A DNA stretch of 19,893 nt, taken from NCBI GenBank assembly GCA_023430365.1, contig JAEZAS010000111.1, forward strand, positions 1-19,893, given 5' to 3'. The notes beneath the pieces are model-generated. The model saw nothing but the letters and a program-made list of their open reading frames with translations. It was not told where the DNA came from and ran no database searches. Below, in pieces: positions 1-7,043 of the stretch. Origin of the DNA: Planctomycetota bacterium. GTDB taxonomy: Bacteria; Planctomycetota; Planctomycetia; Pirellulales; Pirellulaceae. The translations under genes and the position numbers were made by a program. Positions within the stretch are counted from its first letter, which is position 1. Every line of letters begins with the position of its first letter.

Positions 1-164
1 GTAAACGCCGGCGGGGCTATCCTTCGGAGACGAAGGTGAAACGCGGCGTACGGATCGTTCACGGCGACAAGCTGCTCGAAGAGAAGCTAGGCCGCAACGA
101 TCTCTGCCCCTGCGGCAGCGGCAGGCGCTTCAAAAAGTGCTGCCTGAGGAAAGGCTTGTTTTGA
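1..164 (+). CDS. SEC-C motif protein, C-terminal fragment
   Basis: The reading frame is open from base 3 and stops with TGA at 162-164; the start lies outside the window, so only about 53 C-terminal residues are visible. They end in GRNDLCPCGSGRRFKKCC, a clear SEC-C zinc-binding motif (CPCGSG followed by KKCC; Cys-x-Cys then Cys-Cys). SEC-C motifs occur at the C-terminus of SecA, where they bind zinc and SecB, and on many unrelated proteins. The preceding residues (VKRGVRIVHGDKLLEEKLG) do not look like the SecA linker, so I do not call it secA. The function of the main body cannot be inferred from this fragment. Confidence 0.8.
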   Translation, partial: KRRRGYPSETKVKRGVRIVHGDKLLEEKLGRNDLCPCGSGRRFKKCCLRKGLF

Positions 165-194
165 TGGCTCCAACCGCGACAGCTACTTTTAGGG

Positions 195-212
195 AGTGAT
201 GAATCCATCACT
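195..212. terminator. Small hairpin after the SEC-C gene
   Basis: AGTGATG (195-201) pairs perfectly with CATCACT (206-212) around the loop AATC, 31 bases after the stop codon. There is no T-run after it, so it may be only a weak terminator or a 3'-end stabilising hairpin. Confidence 0.3.
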
Positions 213-270
213 TTGCTAAGGTTCGATCGTTGACGTCCTTGGGCAGGGCGTCCGCCGCAGACCAGTGGAG

Positions 271-363
271 GGCGAGCGGGACGCGTGAGCGTCCCGGTCC
301 TACCGCGACCGCACGTCGAACTGCGAGCGAGTTCAACCGGGAGACTCACGTCTCCCGCTCGCC
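271..363. repeat. Composite inverted repeat of two hairpins
   Basis: The left arm (271-297) and the reverse complement of the right arm (337-363) match at 23 of 27 positions by eye. Each arm is itself a hairpin: GGGACGC-GTGA-GCGTCCC (278-295) on the left and CGGGAGAC-TCAC-GTCTCCCG (338-357) on the right. The four mismatches between arms are paired within each hairpin, so the stems are kept by compensatory changes. This layout resembles bacterial REP/BIME elements. Confidence 0.65.
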
Positions 364-376
364 GTATGCTTTGCGA

Positions 377-480
377 CTTCGCGACTTGGCGCCTTGGCGT
401 TGCAAAACAATCGACGTCAACTGAGTAATGAAGCTGGTTGCTTGGGGGACGCAAAGCCGCCAAGGCGCAAAGTCGCGAAG
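377..480. repeat. Large inverted repeat with GCCTTGGC core
   Basis: Positions 377-400 (CTTCGCGACTTGGCGCCTTG and four more bases) match the reverse complement of 457-480 at 22 of 24 positions. Each arm contains a small CGCC-NN-GGCG hairpin. From memory, similar sequences containing GCGCCTTGGCG and TCGCGAAG occur as intergenic dispersed repeats in many bacteria, but I could not check this here. Confidence 0.55.
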
Positions 481-539
481 GAGGAACGAGCGAGACGGGG
501 CATGGCGTGCTGCCCGACCTGCCATTCGCTCCCCCACCC

Positions 540-683
540 CCAATAGCCGGCGGGTCACACCCGCCGGAAAACGGCCGAAGGACTCCGCCATGTCGAACCG
601 GCATGGCCAGGATCGTTGAGAGCCGTTCGGGATAGCTGCCCGTCTCGCTGTTCTCCGGAGCGTGGTTACGCTCCGGCTCATTG
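540..683. repeat. Double-hairpin dispersed repeat, copy 1
   Basis: The left hairpin (547-567) is CCGGCGGGT-CAC-ACCCGCCGG and the right hairpin (655-676) is CCGGAGCGT-GGTT-ACGCTCCGG. A second copy in the same orientation lies at 2428-2572. The last 34 bases of the two copies are identical and the first 60 or so nearly identical, while the middle has diverged. This copy ends about 10 bases beyond the stop codon of the DUF4041/T5orf172 gene and could also serve as its transcription terminator. Confidence 0.75.
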
Positions 684-692
684 AGTCGGTGG

Positions 693-2303
693 CTAGGCGA
701 TTTGCAGTTGAGCGGTCGATCGATCGCGTTCCTTGCGGAGAGCGAGAGTCTCGCGGTATTGGGCCGCTTCTGGCACCGTCACGAACGTAATATGTCCATG
801 ATGTTCGGCGACTGCGGCGCGGATTTCGTCGAGCGTTACTTGGAAAAACTCTCGACGAAGGTTGACCATGTTGACCCGCCGTTCGGCGAAATGCCGATGC
901 AACGCCGACTCGAGTCTCGGCGCGTCGTCACAGTAGATCATCGCGTGAACGTCGAACGGGAAGGGCACCGAGGCGCCACCGAGTTCGGCGACTCGCTCCA
1001 ACGGTTCCAGACGGCGCGACATACCGATCTTGTAGACGCCTTCGCCGAACGTACCGATGTTCGAAAGAACGTAAACGTGCCCCGACTTGGTCAATTGGGC
1101 CCGGGCGATCGCTTTTGCTTTGCGGTCCAGCGCTTCATGCAGCTCGTTTTCCAGGCGAGCGACGAGCGCCTCCAGTCTGGCGGCCTGCTGTCCCTCCTTG
1201 AGTTGCAACTCCGCGCGAGCTTTGATCAGCGCGCGTTCCGCCAACTCTTCTTCTTTTTCCGCTTCGCTTAGCGCTCGCTCGATTTCCTTTGCGACCTTCT
1301 CTTCTTCCCTCATCTGCTCGCGAAGCTGGCGCTGGGCTTCCTTCTCGTCTTCCTTCTTGCGTTGGAATTCGTGCGCCAGATGGAGTTCCTCGAGTTTCAG
1401 GTCACGGAAGGCGGGCACAATGTTGGTGCGTTGGCTTTCGCCGAGCTTGTTGATTTGGTCGTAAGCTTTCTGGATGCGGTTTTCCAGAGACACGACGTTG
1501 TTGTAGCGCACTTTACCGACGGCGGCGTCGCATTCGCCGTTGAAAGCTCGCAGCATGAGCTTGATCTGTTTGTCCACCATCTTTTGCCCGGCGCGGCGAT
1601 CTCCGTCCACCGTCCATTCGGTGGAACAAACGCAGGCAATTTTGCCGGACAGCATCTTCTTTTGTTGGTCGCGAATCCAATCCAGCCTTCGCTCATACTC
1701 GGTGGAAGAGTCGAAGTTATAGCGTGGTCGATAGTAGCCGAACTCTTGAAGCTCTCGGGCCTCCTCGACAGCCTCCACTTCCGACTTCAGGACGGCCAGC
1801 AGGTTTTGATAGTAAGTGGCCTGCGCCGCGATTTCGGAGGTGGAGCGAGCCGCTCCGATCGCTTGGGCAATTGCCTCCAGTTCGGCCTGGTTTTGGGCGA
1901 TGGTCGCCTCCTGGCCTCGGATGTAGTCCGCAAGCTGCGACGCCCGCTGAAGTCCAGCAAGCGTGGCGGCGATTTGCTGGGCCGTAGCGCTGTCCTGCTT
2001 GATTCGTTGCTGCAAGTCGGCAGCCGTTTTCAGATTGCCGAGCAGCTTCTGGTACTGAGCGACTTGCTGCTTTTGAGTCGCAAGTTGTTGGCCCAGCGCG
2101 TTGGATTGACCCGAGAGCGCCTGGACCTGGGCCACTGCCGCATTGGCCTGCTGCATGCAGGCGTTCCTATGCGCTTCGGCATCGGTGATGGCCTGATACC
2201 GCGTCAGGGCCTGCTGGGACTTCAAGTACAAGACCAGCAAACCGCCGATGACCGCGAGCAGGACCAGCAGAGCGAAAATGAGTAGAACGATCATGACTGT
2301 CAT
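693..2303 (-). CDS. Membrane-anchored DUF4041 / T5orf172 (GIY-YIG-like) protein
   Basis: A 536-residue protein with four parts. Residues 4-27 form one hydrophobic N-terminal membrane segment. A long Gln/Ala-rich coiled coil runs over about 40-180. Residues 185-310 (EFGYYRPRYNFDSS, RLDWIRDQQKKML, AFNGECDA, NRIQKAYDQINKLGE) match the DUF4041 pattern, and a charged coiled coil follows to about 400. Residues 407-495 (HVYVLSN, GVYKIGMSRR, RLESALHRHF, RVNMVNLRREFF) match T5orf172/MUG113, a GIY-YIG-like nuclease fold known from phage T5. DUF4041 plus T5orf172 proteins occur in phages and bacterial accessory regions; their cellular role is not established. The ATG is preceded by GAGGG 5-6 bases upstream and by a promoter-like sequence. 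Direct repeats bracket the gene, which suggests accessory origin (inference). Confidence 0.85.
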   Translation of the reverse strand: MTVMIVLLIFALLVLLAVIGGLLVLYLKSQQALTRYQAITDAEAHRNACMQQANAAVAQVQALSGQSNALGQQLATQKQQVAQYQKLLGNLKTAADLQQRIKQDSATAQQIAATLAGLQRASQLADYIRGQEATIAQNQAELEAIAQAIGAARSTSEIAAQATYYQNLLAVLKSEVEAVEEARELQEFGYYRPRYNFDSSTEYERRLDWIRDQQKKMLSGKIACVCSTEWTVDGDRRAGQKMVDKQIKLMLRAFNGECDAAVGKVRYNNVVSLENRIQKAYDQINKLGESQRTNIVPAFRDLKLEELHLAHEFQRKKEDEKEAQRQLREQMREEEKVAKEIERALSEAEKEEELAERALIKARAELQLKEGQQAARLEALVARLENELHEALDRKAKAIARAQLTKSGHVYVLSNIGTFGEGVYKIGMSRRLEPLERVAELGGASVPFPFDVHAMIYCDDAPRLESALHRHFAERRVNMVNLRREFFQVTLDEIRAAVAEHHGHITFVTVPEAAQYRETLALRKERDRSTAQLQIA

Positions 2304-2326
2304 AGCACCCTCACTTTAGGGGAGCC

Positions 2327-2355
2327 ATTATGGTTGCGACCGCTCACATCGACAA
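2327..2355 (-). promoter_or_regulatory. Putative promoter of the DUF4041/T5orf172 gene
   Basis: On the reverse strand TTGTCG (2350-2355) and CATAAT (2327-2332) are separated by 17 bases, a good match to a housekeeping sigma-70-type promoter (4/6 and 5/6). Transcription would begin near 2320, leaving a leader of roughly 17 bases before the ATG at 2303. Confidence 0.5.
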
Positions 2356-2427
2356 CCAATTTTTGTCAGCCTTCTTCCGCGGCGGATCGGTAGCGCAGGT
2401 AGTTGTTGAGTGAAGCTTTGATAGCTC

Positions 2428-2572
2428 CCAATAGCCGGCGGGTCACCACCCGCCGGAAAACGGCTGAAGGACTCCGCTACTTCGAACCGGCATGCCGGGG
2501 ATCGGCGGAGGTCGTTTGAGGTAGCAGCTCCTCTCGCCGTTCTCCGGAGCGTGGTTACGCTCCGGCTCATTG
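2428..2572. repeat. Double-hairpin dispersed repeat, copy 2
   Basis: Second copy of the repeat at 540-683, in the same orientation. The left hairpin (2435-2456) has the same 9-base stem with loop CACC instead of CAC. The right hairpin (2544-2565) is identical to copy 1. It lies about 125 bases upstream of the DUF4041/T5orf172 start, so the two copies bracket that gene. Confidence 0.75.
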
Positions 2573-2622
2573 TTGGTGATGGTGGGCCGGTGTGAGCTCT
2601 TAGATCGGCACGGCCCTTACCA

Positions 2623-2651
2623 TTGACATACTATCGACCATTTGTTAAACT
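2623..2651 (+). promoter_or_regulatory. Strong promoter-like sequence with no assigned gene
   Basis: TTGACA (2623-2628), a 17-base spacer, then TAAACT (2646-2651), within an AT-rich patch in otherwise GC-rich DNA. The -35 box is a perfect consensus. No convincing gene follows for 870 bases, so if active it would produce a non-coding transcript, an unrecognised small protein, or a long leader. Confidence 0.4.
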
Positions 2652-3393
2652 ATTAATAAAGCACACACGGCGACATCTGCCCTGAGATTTGGGTTTGAGG
2701 CGTTCTGTGCTGCGCGGTGATTGGGGACGGCGGCGAGCGGTCGCGACGGGGTTGGGGCGTTGCGGAGGTGTTGTGGAGGTGGCTCGGAAATGCGGCTAGC
2801 TGTTGTGAACTCGGCGGGCGGTTTCGCGCTAATTCGTTGGGGGGTCGGGGGTTGGCGAGAAAGTGGGGCTGTGCGTAGCTGCTGTAGTTCATCACTTCGC
2901 TGCGACAGAACAACCCACCCGTTGGGGGTATTGTTAAAATTGGGGCTGGTAGCGGGCAAAAACTCGGCTAAGAGGTTTGCCACACACGGCTTCGGAGATG
3001 AATCGAAGGCATTGTGCGCTCTAGTAACAGAGGCCATTAAGTGTTGTGAAAGGGTTGTGGCCGGAGGCGGTCGTCTTCGGCTACGGGTTGTTGAGATAGG
3101 TAGGGAAGGGAAAGATGCGGAGGGTGATGGGAACCAGCGGAGTTGGCTGGAAGGTCGGCCGATACTGGTAGCGGATGCCGAGCGGAGTGTCGGTCGGTGT
3201 CCGTTCTGCGAAGCGCTGGGTCCAGGAGGGATTGCCCTGGGAAATCGCGCATTCCGCCGGAAAGGGAGCAAAACGCGAGAGCGAAATGAGCCTCGCGCGT
3301 AGAATCGAAGCACGTCGAAAGCGTGCGTCCACTGCCCTTCGAAACGGAGAAACAGACACGAGTTTGCGGGCTTGGAAGGACGGGTAAGCTGTC

Positions 3394-3423
3394 TTGACCT
3401 GTCTTGCAAACTTCCCGTATCTT
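3394..3423 (+). promoter_or_regulatory. Putative acpP-fabF promoter
   Basis: TTGACC (3394-3399), an 18-base spacer and TATCTT (3418-3423) form a sigma-70-like promoter. Transcription from about 3430 would give a leader of roughly 115 bases before acpP, containing the hairpin at 3493-3511. Confidence 0.5.
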
Positions 3424-3492
3424 GTTTGGTTTACTTGGCACGGGCCGGACTGCGGTGATGTTGTACCTCCGCCCCGCCCAGGAGCGCCAAGC

Positions 3493-3511
3493 GCCGGAGA
3501 TGATCTCCGGC
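3493..3511 (+). promoter_or_regulatory. Hairpin in the acpP leader
   Basis: GCCGGAGA-TGA-TCTCCGGC forms a perfect 8-base stem 20 bases before the acpP Shine-Dalgarno sequence. It may affect transcript stability, or it may be a solo relative of the CCGG-bounded hairpins seen elsewhere in the window. There is no T-run, so a terminator is unlikely. Confidence 0.35.
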
Positions 3512-3545
3512 CCCTGAGTTCCACAATCAATGGAGGACGGTCGAA

Positions 3546-3785
3546 GTGGCATCCGTCGCTGAACGCGTTATTGACATTGTCGCCGAGCAACTGGGCGTCG
3601 ACAAAGAGAAGATCAAGCCGGAAACCTCGTTCGTGAACGACCTTGGGGCCGATTCGCTGGACACTGTCGAACTGGTGATGGAGCTCGAGGAAGAGTTCGA
3701 CATCAACATTCCGGATGACGCTGCCGAAAAGATTCAGACTGTCGGCCAGGCGATCAAGTTTATTGAAGAAGCACAGAACTCTTAG
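3546..3785 (+). CDS. acpP: Acyl carrier protein
   Basis: This 79-residue acidic protein carries growing fatty-acyl chains as thioesters on a 4'-phosphopantetheine arm. The attachment serine is Ser37 in the GADSLDTVEL motif, and the helical pattern (IVAEQLGV, ELVMELEEEFDINIPDD) and length are standard for bacterial AcpP. The start is GTG; GGAGGA at 3532-3537 lies at ideal distance, and no upstream ATG fits better. fabF follows after 19 bases, so the two genes form an operon for fatty-acid elongation. A promoter and a leader hairpin lie upstream. Confidence 0.97.
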   Translation: MASVAERVIDIVAEQLGVDKEKIKPETSFVNDLGADSLDTVELVMELEEEFDINIPDDAAEKIQTVGQAIKFIEEAQNS

Positions 3786-3804
3786 TTCAGTTCGGTTTTA
3801 AAGC

Positions 3805-5067
3805 ATGAAACGGCGCGTCGTCGTGACGGGGCTGGGGATTGTGACCTCCCTCAGTTGCCGCGTGAATGATTTCTTCCAGCGGCTAGCCCAGGGCGAAAGC
3901 GGCGTACATGCGCTGCGCATCGTCGATACCGCGAACTTCAAAGTGAAGATCGGCGGCGACGTGTACGACTGGGACCCCGAGTCGTGCCCGGAAGCGTTTA
4001 CGGACAAGAAGGAGATCAAGCGAGTCGATCGCTTCAGCCAGTTCGCGCTCGTCGCGGCTCATGAAGCGGTGGCCGACTCGGGTCTCGACTTCTCGAAAGA
4101 AGATCCGTATCGCTGCGGCGTGATCATGGGGAGCGGCATCGGCGGGCTGCACGAAATCGAAGAGCAGATGACCCGCATGGTGCTCAAAGGGCCCGACCGC
4201 GTCAGCCCGTTCACCGTGCCGAAGATGATGCTCAACGCGGCGGGGGGCAATCTCTCGATCCGCTACGGGCTGCGGGGCGTGAACTACTCGGTCGCCACGG
4301 CTTGTGCGAGCGCGAACAACGCGATCGGCGACGCCTTCAAGGCGATTCAGCACGGCATTGCCGACGTGATCATCACCGGCGGCAGCGAAGCGGCGATCAC
4401 GCAAATGGGCCTCGCCGGCTTTCAGAACATGAAGGCCCTGAGCATGCGGAACGACGATCCCGCGCGGGCCAGCCGGCCGTTCGAGGTCGATCGTGACGGC
4501 TTCGTGCTCAGCGAAGGGGCCGGCCTGATCATTCTGGAAGAATACGAGCACGCAAAGGCTCGCGGGGCAAAGATCTACTGCGAAGTGCTCGGCTTTGGCG
4601 CTAGCGCCGACGCCGGTCACATCACTCAGCCCGACGACGCCGGCACCGGCGCCGGTCGCGCGATGGCCGACGCCTTGGCGGACGCCCAGATCAATCCGTC
4701 GGAAGTGGGCTACATCAACGCTCACGGCACCAGCACTCCGCTGGGGGACAAGGCCGAGACGAACGCGATCAAGCGCGTGTTCGGCGAGCACGCCAAGGTG
4801 GTGAACATCTCGAGCACCAAGAGCCAACTCGGTCACACGCTGGGCGCCAGCGGCGGCATCGAGCTGGTCGCGACGGTGAAGGCGCTGCAGAGCGGCGTGA
4901 TCCCGCCGACGATCAACCTTGAGAACCCTGATCCGGATTGCGATCTGGATTACACGCCCAACACGGCTCGCGAGAAGCGGTTCAACGTGGCCATGAGCAA
5001 CAGCTTTGGCTTCGGTGGGCACAATGCTTCGGTTGTCGTTGGGACGCTGCGGAACGGGGCGGCGTAG
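3805..5067 (+). CDS. fabF: Beta-ketoacyl-ACP synthase II
   Basis: A 420-residue cytoplasmic condensing enzyme that joins malonyl-ACP to acyl-ACP during fatty-acid elongation. The N-terminus RRVVVTGLGIVT is typical of the family. The catalytic residues are visible: Cys167 in VATACASANNAIG, His307 in NAHGTSTPLGD, Lys339 in SSTKSQLGH and His344. The C-terminal glycine loop is NSFGFGGHN; FabF more often has GFGGTN. Length is normal. It is the second gene of the acpP operon, 19 bases after acpP, with no strong Shine-Dalgarno sequence of its own, so translation may be coupled. A hairpin element follows 26 bases after the stop. Confidence 0.97.
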   Translation: MKRRVVVTGLGIVTSLSCRVNDFFQRLAQGESGVHALRIVDTANFKVKIGGDVYDWDPESCPEAFTDKKEIKRVDRFSQFALVAAHEAVADSGLDFSKEDPYRCGVIMGSGIGGLHEIEEQMTRMVLKGPDRVSPFTVPKMMLNAAGGNLSIRYGLRGVNYSVATACASANNAIGDAFKAIQHGIADVIITGGSEAAITQMGLAGFQNMKALSMRNDDPARASRPFEVDRDGFVLSEGAGLIILEEYEHAKARGAKIYCEVLGFGASADAGHITQPDDAGTGAGRAMADALADAQINPSEVGYINAHGTSTPLGDKAETNAIKRVFGEHAKVVNISSTKSQLGHTLGASGGIELVATVKALQSGVIPPTINLENPDPDCDLDYTPNTAREKRFNVAMSNSFGFGGHNASVVVGTLRNGAA

Positions 5068-5093
5068 GTTCGTCTCTTCAGTGGGATTCCTTC

Positions 5094-5170
5094 GTAGCTG
5101 AATTCGCCGAGAATTCAGCCAAACCCGGTCTCCAACTGCGGGACGTCTGAATTCTGGCGAATTCAGCTAC
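5094..5170. repeat. Long inverted repeat with GAATTC hairpins
   Basis: The left arm (5094-5118) and right arm (5147-5170) are complementary over 24 bases with one bulged G; the outer arms are GTAGCTGAATTCGCC and GGCGAATTCAGCTAC. Each arm is itself a hairpin, CTGAATTC-GCCGA-GAATTCAG on the left and CTGAATTC-TGGC-GAATTCAG on the right. It starts 26 bases after fabF and probably acts as its terminator, but its size and internal structure suggest a dispersed element. Confidence 0.75.
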
Positions 5171-5216
5171 GGTGCGGCGGGCTGCTTTCTTGAGGGCCGA
5201 GTTGGTTTGCTTTTCT

Positions 5217-5237
5217 CCGGGCGGTGTTGCCGCCCGG
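5217..5237. repeat. CCGG-bounded hairpin
   Basis: CCGGGCGG (5217-5224) pairs with CCGCCCGG (5230-5237) around TGTTG. The surroundings (TTCTCCGG before, CCGGCT after) match the right hairpin of the repeats at 540-683 and 2428-2572, but the stem interior has changed with pairing kept. It looks like a single-hairpin member of the same family. Confidence 0.5.
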
Positions 5238-5378
5238 CTGTGGGTTTGTTGTTCGCTTCGGCGAACCATCTGCTTGGCTCGGGCGTCTTGCTCTTGAGCC
5301 CACGGCTCGTTTTGGCTACAAGTCGCCGGCGTTTGTCTCTGTTCTATCCGGCTTTTCTTGTCTCGCAGGAAGCGAACC

Positions 5379-6935
5379 ATGCGCCGGCAATCGATTGTGA
5401 TCGCGGCTGTGTGCCTGGCCGCCTTATCGGGCTTTGGAGCGTCGGCGACGACCGCCGCGGAGTTTCCGTACACCGCGACGGTTACGCGCGACTCCGAGGC
5501 GTACGCAGGTCCGGGGCACAAGTACTATGCCACTGATCGCCTCGCCGTGGGTGACCAGGTTGAGGTCTACGCCCGCGATTCGGCGACCGGCTTCCTGGCG
5601 ATTCGCCCGCTCGAAAAGAGCTTTAGCTGGGCGCCGGCTGAGCACGTTCGCCTCGACGCCGGAAACGAGCAGGTGGGCGAGGTGATCGCTCCGAGCCACT
5701 CGTGGATCGGCACTGATGTCGAGCATATTCGCGAGCACAAATTCCAAGTTCGCTTGCCGGTGGGCGAGGTGCTGCAGATCCTCGGTCAGCGGAAGATTCA
5801 AACGGGAGATGGCCAGGTGCAGACCTGGCTGAAGATCGCTCCGCCGGCGGGTGAGTTCCGCTGGATCGACGCCAAGAGCATCGCTCCGCCCGAGGGAATT
5901 GCGGACACCGACGAAGAACCCGCCGACGCCGACGCGAAGATCGAGTTGGCCTCGGTCGAACTACCTGCCAAGAGCGGAAAGACGAAGGCCCGGACAGCGG
6001 TGAAGAAGAAGGCCCCTCGGAAAGAGCCCGAGGAAGAGGTTTCTTCGGCAGCCGAAGTGGAAGAAGAGGAAGAACCCCGGCGGCCTGTGGCCCCGGCGAT
6101 TGCGCTGCGGGATTTGCGTTCGGATGAAGCCGAAACCAACGCCCGCGAAGCGGTAAAGAAAGTTCAGTACGCATCGTCGACTTCGTCGAACATTGCGAAG
6201 TCGACCAAGATCGGCGACGGCTTTGTGCCGCGGAAGCCGCGAACGCTGGAAGCCGGTTCGTCGACTCCATCGCCCGTTTCCACGTCGCCGGCGTCGTCGG
6301 TGAGGTCCACCGGAAGTCGTGCGTCTTCATCGCTGAGGAGCGAGGAGCGTGTGGCTCGTCTGGAACGCTCGCCGGCGAACCTTTCGCGGAGTGCGCCGGT
6401 CGTAGGAAGCAACGGGTTGATTTCGTCGGACGAGGTGCGGCGGCAGTTGGACGCGGTCGACGTCGATCTGTCGCTGATGCTCGCCCAGCCAAGAGAGACC
6501 TGGAACCTTGGGGCGTTGCAGGATCGCGTGCGGCAGCTCGTCGACAAGGGAGAGACGGCAGCCGATCGGGGCGAAGCCCGTCTCATGGAGCAAAAGCTGG
6601 ATCAAATTGCTCAGACGTTCAACGTGAGCGATGCGCCGGCTGCCGCTGCGACATCCGGTTACGCGGCTGTTACTCGGGAAGCGTCGGACCCGCGGTATGA
6701 TGGCCAGGGTTGGCTGAAGCCGGTGCTCTCGCGCACGCGTCACGCGGCGCCGTACGCCTTGGTGGACAGCGACGGCAAGCCGGTGTGCTTTGTCACGCCG
6801 TCGCCGGGCTTCCGGATCGAGGGTTACGTGAACAAGCGCGTCGGCGTGTACGGCCGGCGGGGTGTGATCGAGTCGCTCAATGCCCAGCACGTGCTGGCGG
6901 AGCGGGTGATTGACCTCGATCGGCAGTTGCGGTGA
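5379..6935 (+). CDS. Secreted protein with SH3-like modules
   Basis: I chose the ATG at 5379 because AGGAAG (5368-5373) lies 5 bases upstream; a TTG 21 bases earlier is less likely. The product has 518 residues. A Sec signal peptide (MRRQSIVIAAVCLAALSGFGASATTAA) is followed by two SH3-like stretches: about 27-95, with YAGPGHKYYATDRLAVGDQV and SFSWAPAEHVRL, and about 95-170. Next comes a Lys/Glu/Ser/Pro-rich disordered linker with a Glu run near 225-240. A short helical segment (SSDEVRRQLDAVDVDLSLML) and a C-terminal third small beta-rich module complete it (WLKPVL, ALVDSDGKPVCFVTPSPG, GVYGRRGVI). SH3-like domains often bind peptidoglycan or proteins at the cell surface; the exact role is unknown. 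Probably monocistronic. Confidence 0.85.
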   Translation: MRRQSIVIAAVCLAALSGFGASATTAAEFPYTATVTRDSEAYAGPGHKYYATDRLAVGDQVEVYARDSATGFLAIRPLEKSFSWAPAEHVRLDAGNEQVGEVIAPSHSWIGTDVEHIREHKFQVRLPVGEVLQILGQRKIQTGDGQVQTWLKIAPPAGEFRWIDAKSIAPPEGIADTDEEPADADAKIELASVELPAKSGKTKARTAVKKKAPRKEPEEEVSSAAEVEEEEEPRRPVAPAIALRDLRSDEAETNAREAVKKVQYASSTSSNIAKSTKIGDGFVPRKPRTLEAGSSTPSPVSTSPASSVRSTGSRASSSLRSEERVARLERSPANLSRSAPVVGSNGLISSDEVRRQLDAVDVDLSLMLAQPRETWNLGALQDRVRQLVDKGETAADRGEARLMEQKLDQIAQTFNVSDAPAAAATSGYAAVTREASDPRYDGQGWLKPVLSRTRHAAPYALVDSDGKPVCFVTPSPGFRIEGYVNKRVGVYGRRGVIESLNAQHVLAERVIDLDRQLR

Positions 6936-6941
6936 GAGCGC

Positions 6942-7041
6942 TGTAGGGAACGGCTCTGTGCCGTTCCGCGAAGCGCGAGAAGAGACCGCTACTGCGGGGC
7001 AGCTGCGGGGCAGCGGAACGCCACAGAGGGCGTTCCCTACA
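6942..7041. repeat. Composite inverted repeat between converging genes
   Basis: The left arm (6942-6969, beginning TGTAGGGAACG) matches the reverse complement of the right arm (7013-7041) over 28-29 bases with few differences. Each arm is a hairpin: GGAACGG-CTCTGTG-CCGTTCC on the left and GGAACGCC-ACAGAG-GGCGTTCC on the right. Stem differences between arms are compensated. It fills the gap between two converging stop codons and probably terminates transcription both ways. Confidence 0.75.
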
Positions 7042-7043
7042 CG

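Larger units (their letters stand above)
165..692. other. Intergenic repeat-rich stretch, no gene
   Basis: I find no convincing gene in these 528 bases; the short open frames in all directions have atypical composition and run through inverted repeats. The stretch is built from a small hairpin (195-212), a composite double hairpin (271-363), a large inverted repeat (377-480) and one copy of a double-hairpin repeat (540-683). All are listed separately. Confidence 0.7.
2304..3393. other. Long gene-poor region
   Basis: I see no credible gene here. Open frames exist on both strands (for example 2721-3302 forward and 2645-3409 reverse), but their products are low-complexity (Arg/Gly- or Ser/Pro-rich), overlap each other and show no recognisable domain. 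The region holds the promoter of the preceding gene, one double-hairpin repeat (2428-2572), a promoter-like sequence at 2623-2651, and a strikingly G- and GT-rich forward strand from about 2690 to 2890. Confidence 0.6.
5068..5378. other. Intergenic region between fabF and the SH3-like gene
   Basis: These 311 bases hold no convincing gene. They contain a long near-perfect inverted repeat (5094-5170) just after fabF and a GC-rich hairpin (5217-5237). The downstream promoter was not identified. Confidence 0.6.

Noticed and set aside
1..164. Assignment of the left-edge fragment as secA
   Set aside because: The SEC-C motif alone is shared by many proteins, and the residues before it do not resemble the SecA C-terminal linker.
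2690..2890. Possible G-quadruplex in the G-rich strand
   Set aside because: G runs are uneven and the loops too long for a strict four-run pattern; left as a composition remark.
2721..3302. Forward open frame of 193 codons starting at TTG
   Set aside because: Low-complexity Arg/Gly/Ala-rich product, no ribosome binding site, no recognisable domain, and overlapped by equally long open frames on the other strand.
2645..3409. Reverse open frame of 254 codons
   Set aside because: Ser/Pro/Arg-rich product with no domain; the long frame is explained by the strand's skewed base composition.
3883..5022. Reverse open frame of 379 codons
   Set aside because: Antisense to fabF, which has all catalytic residues in order.
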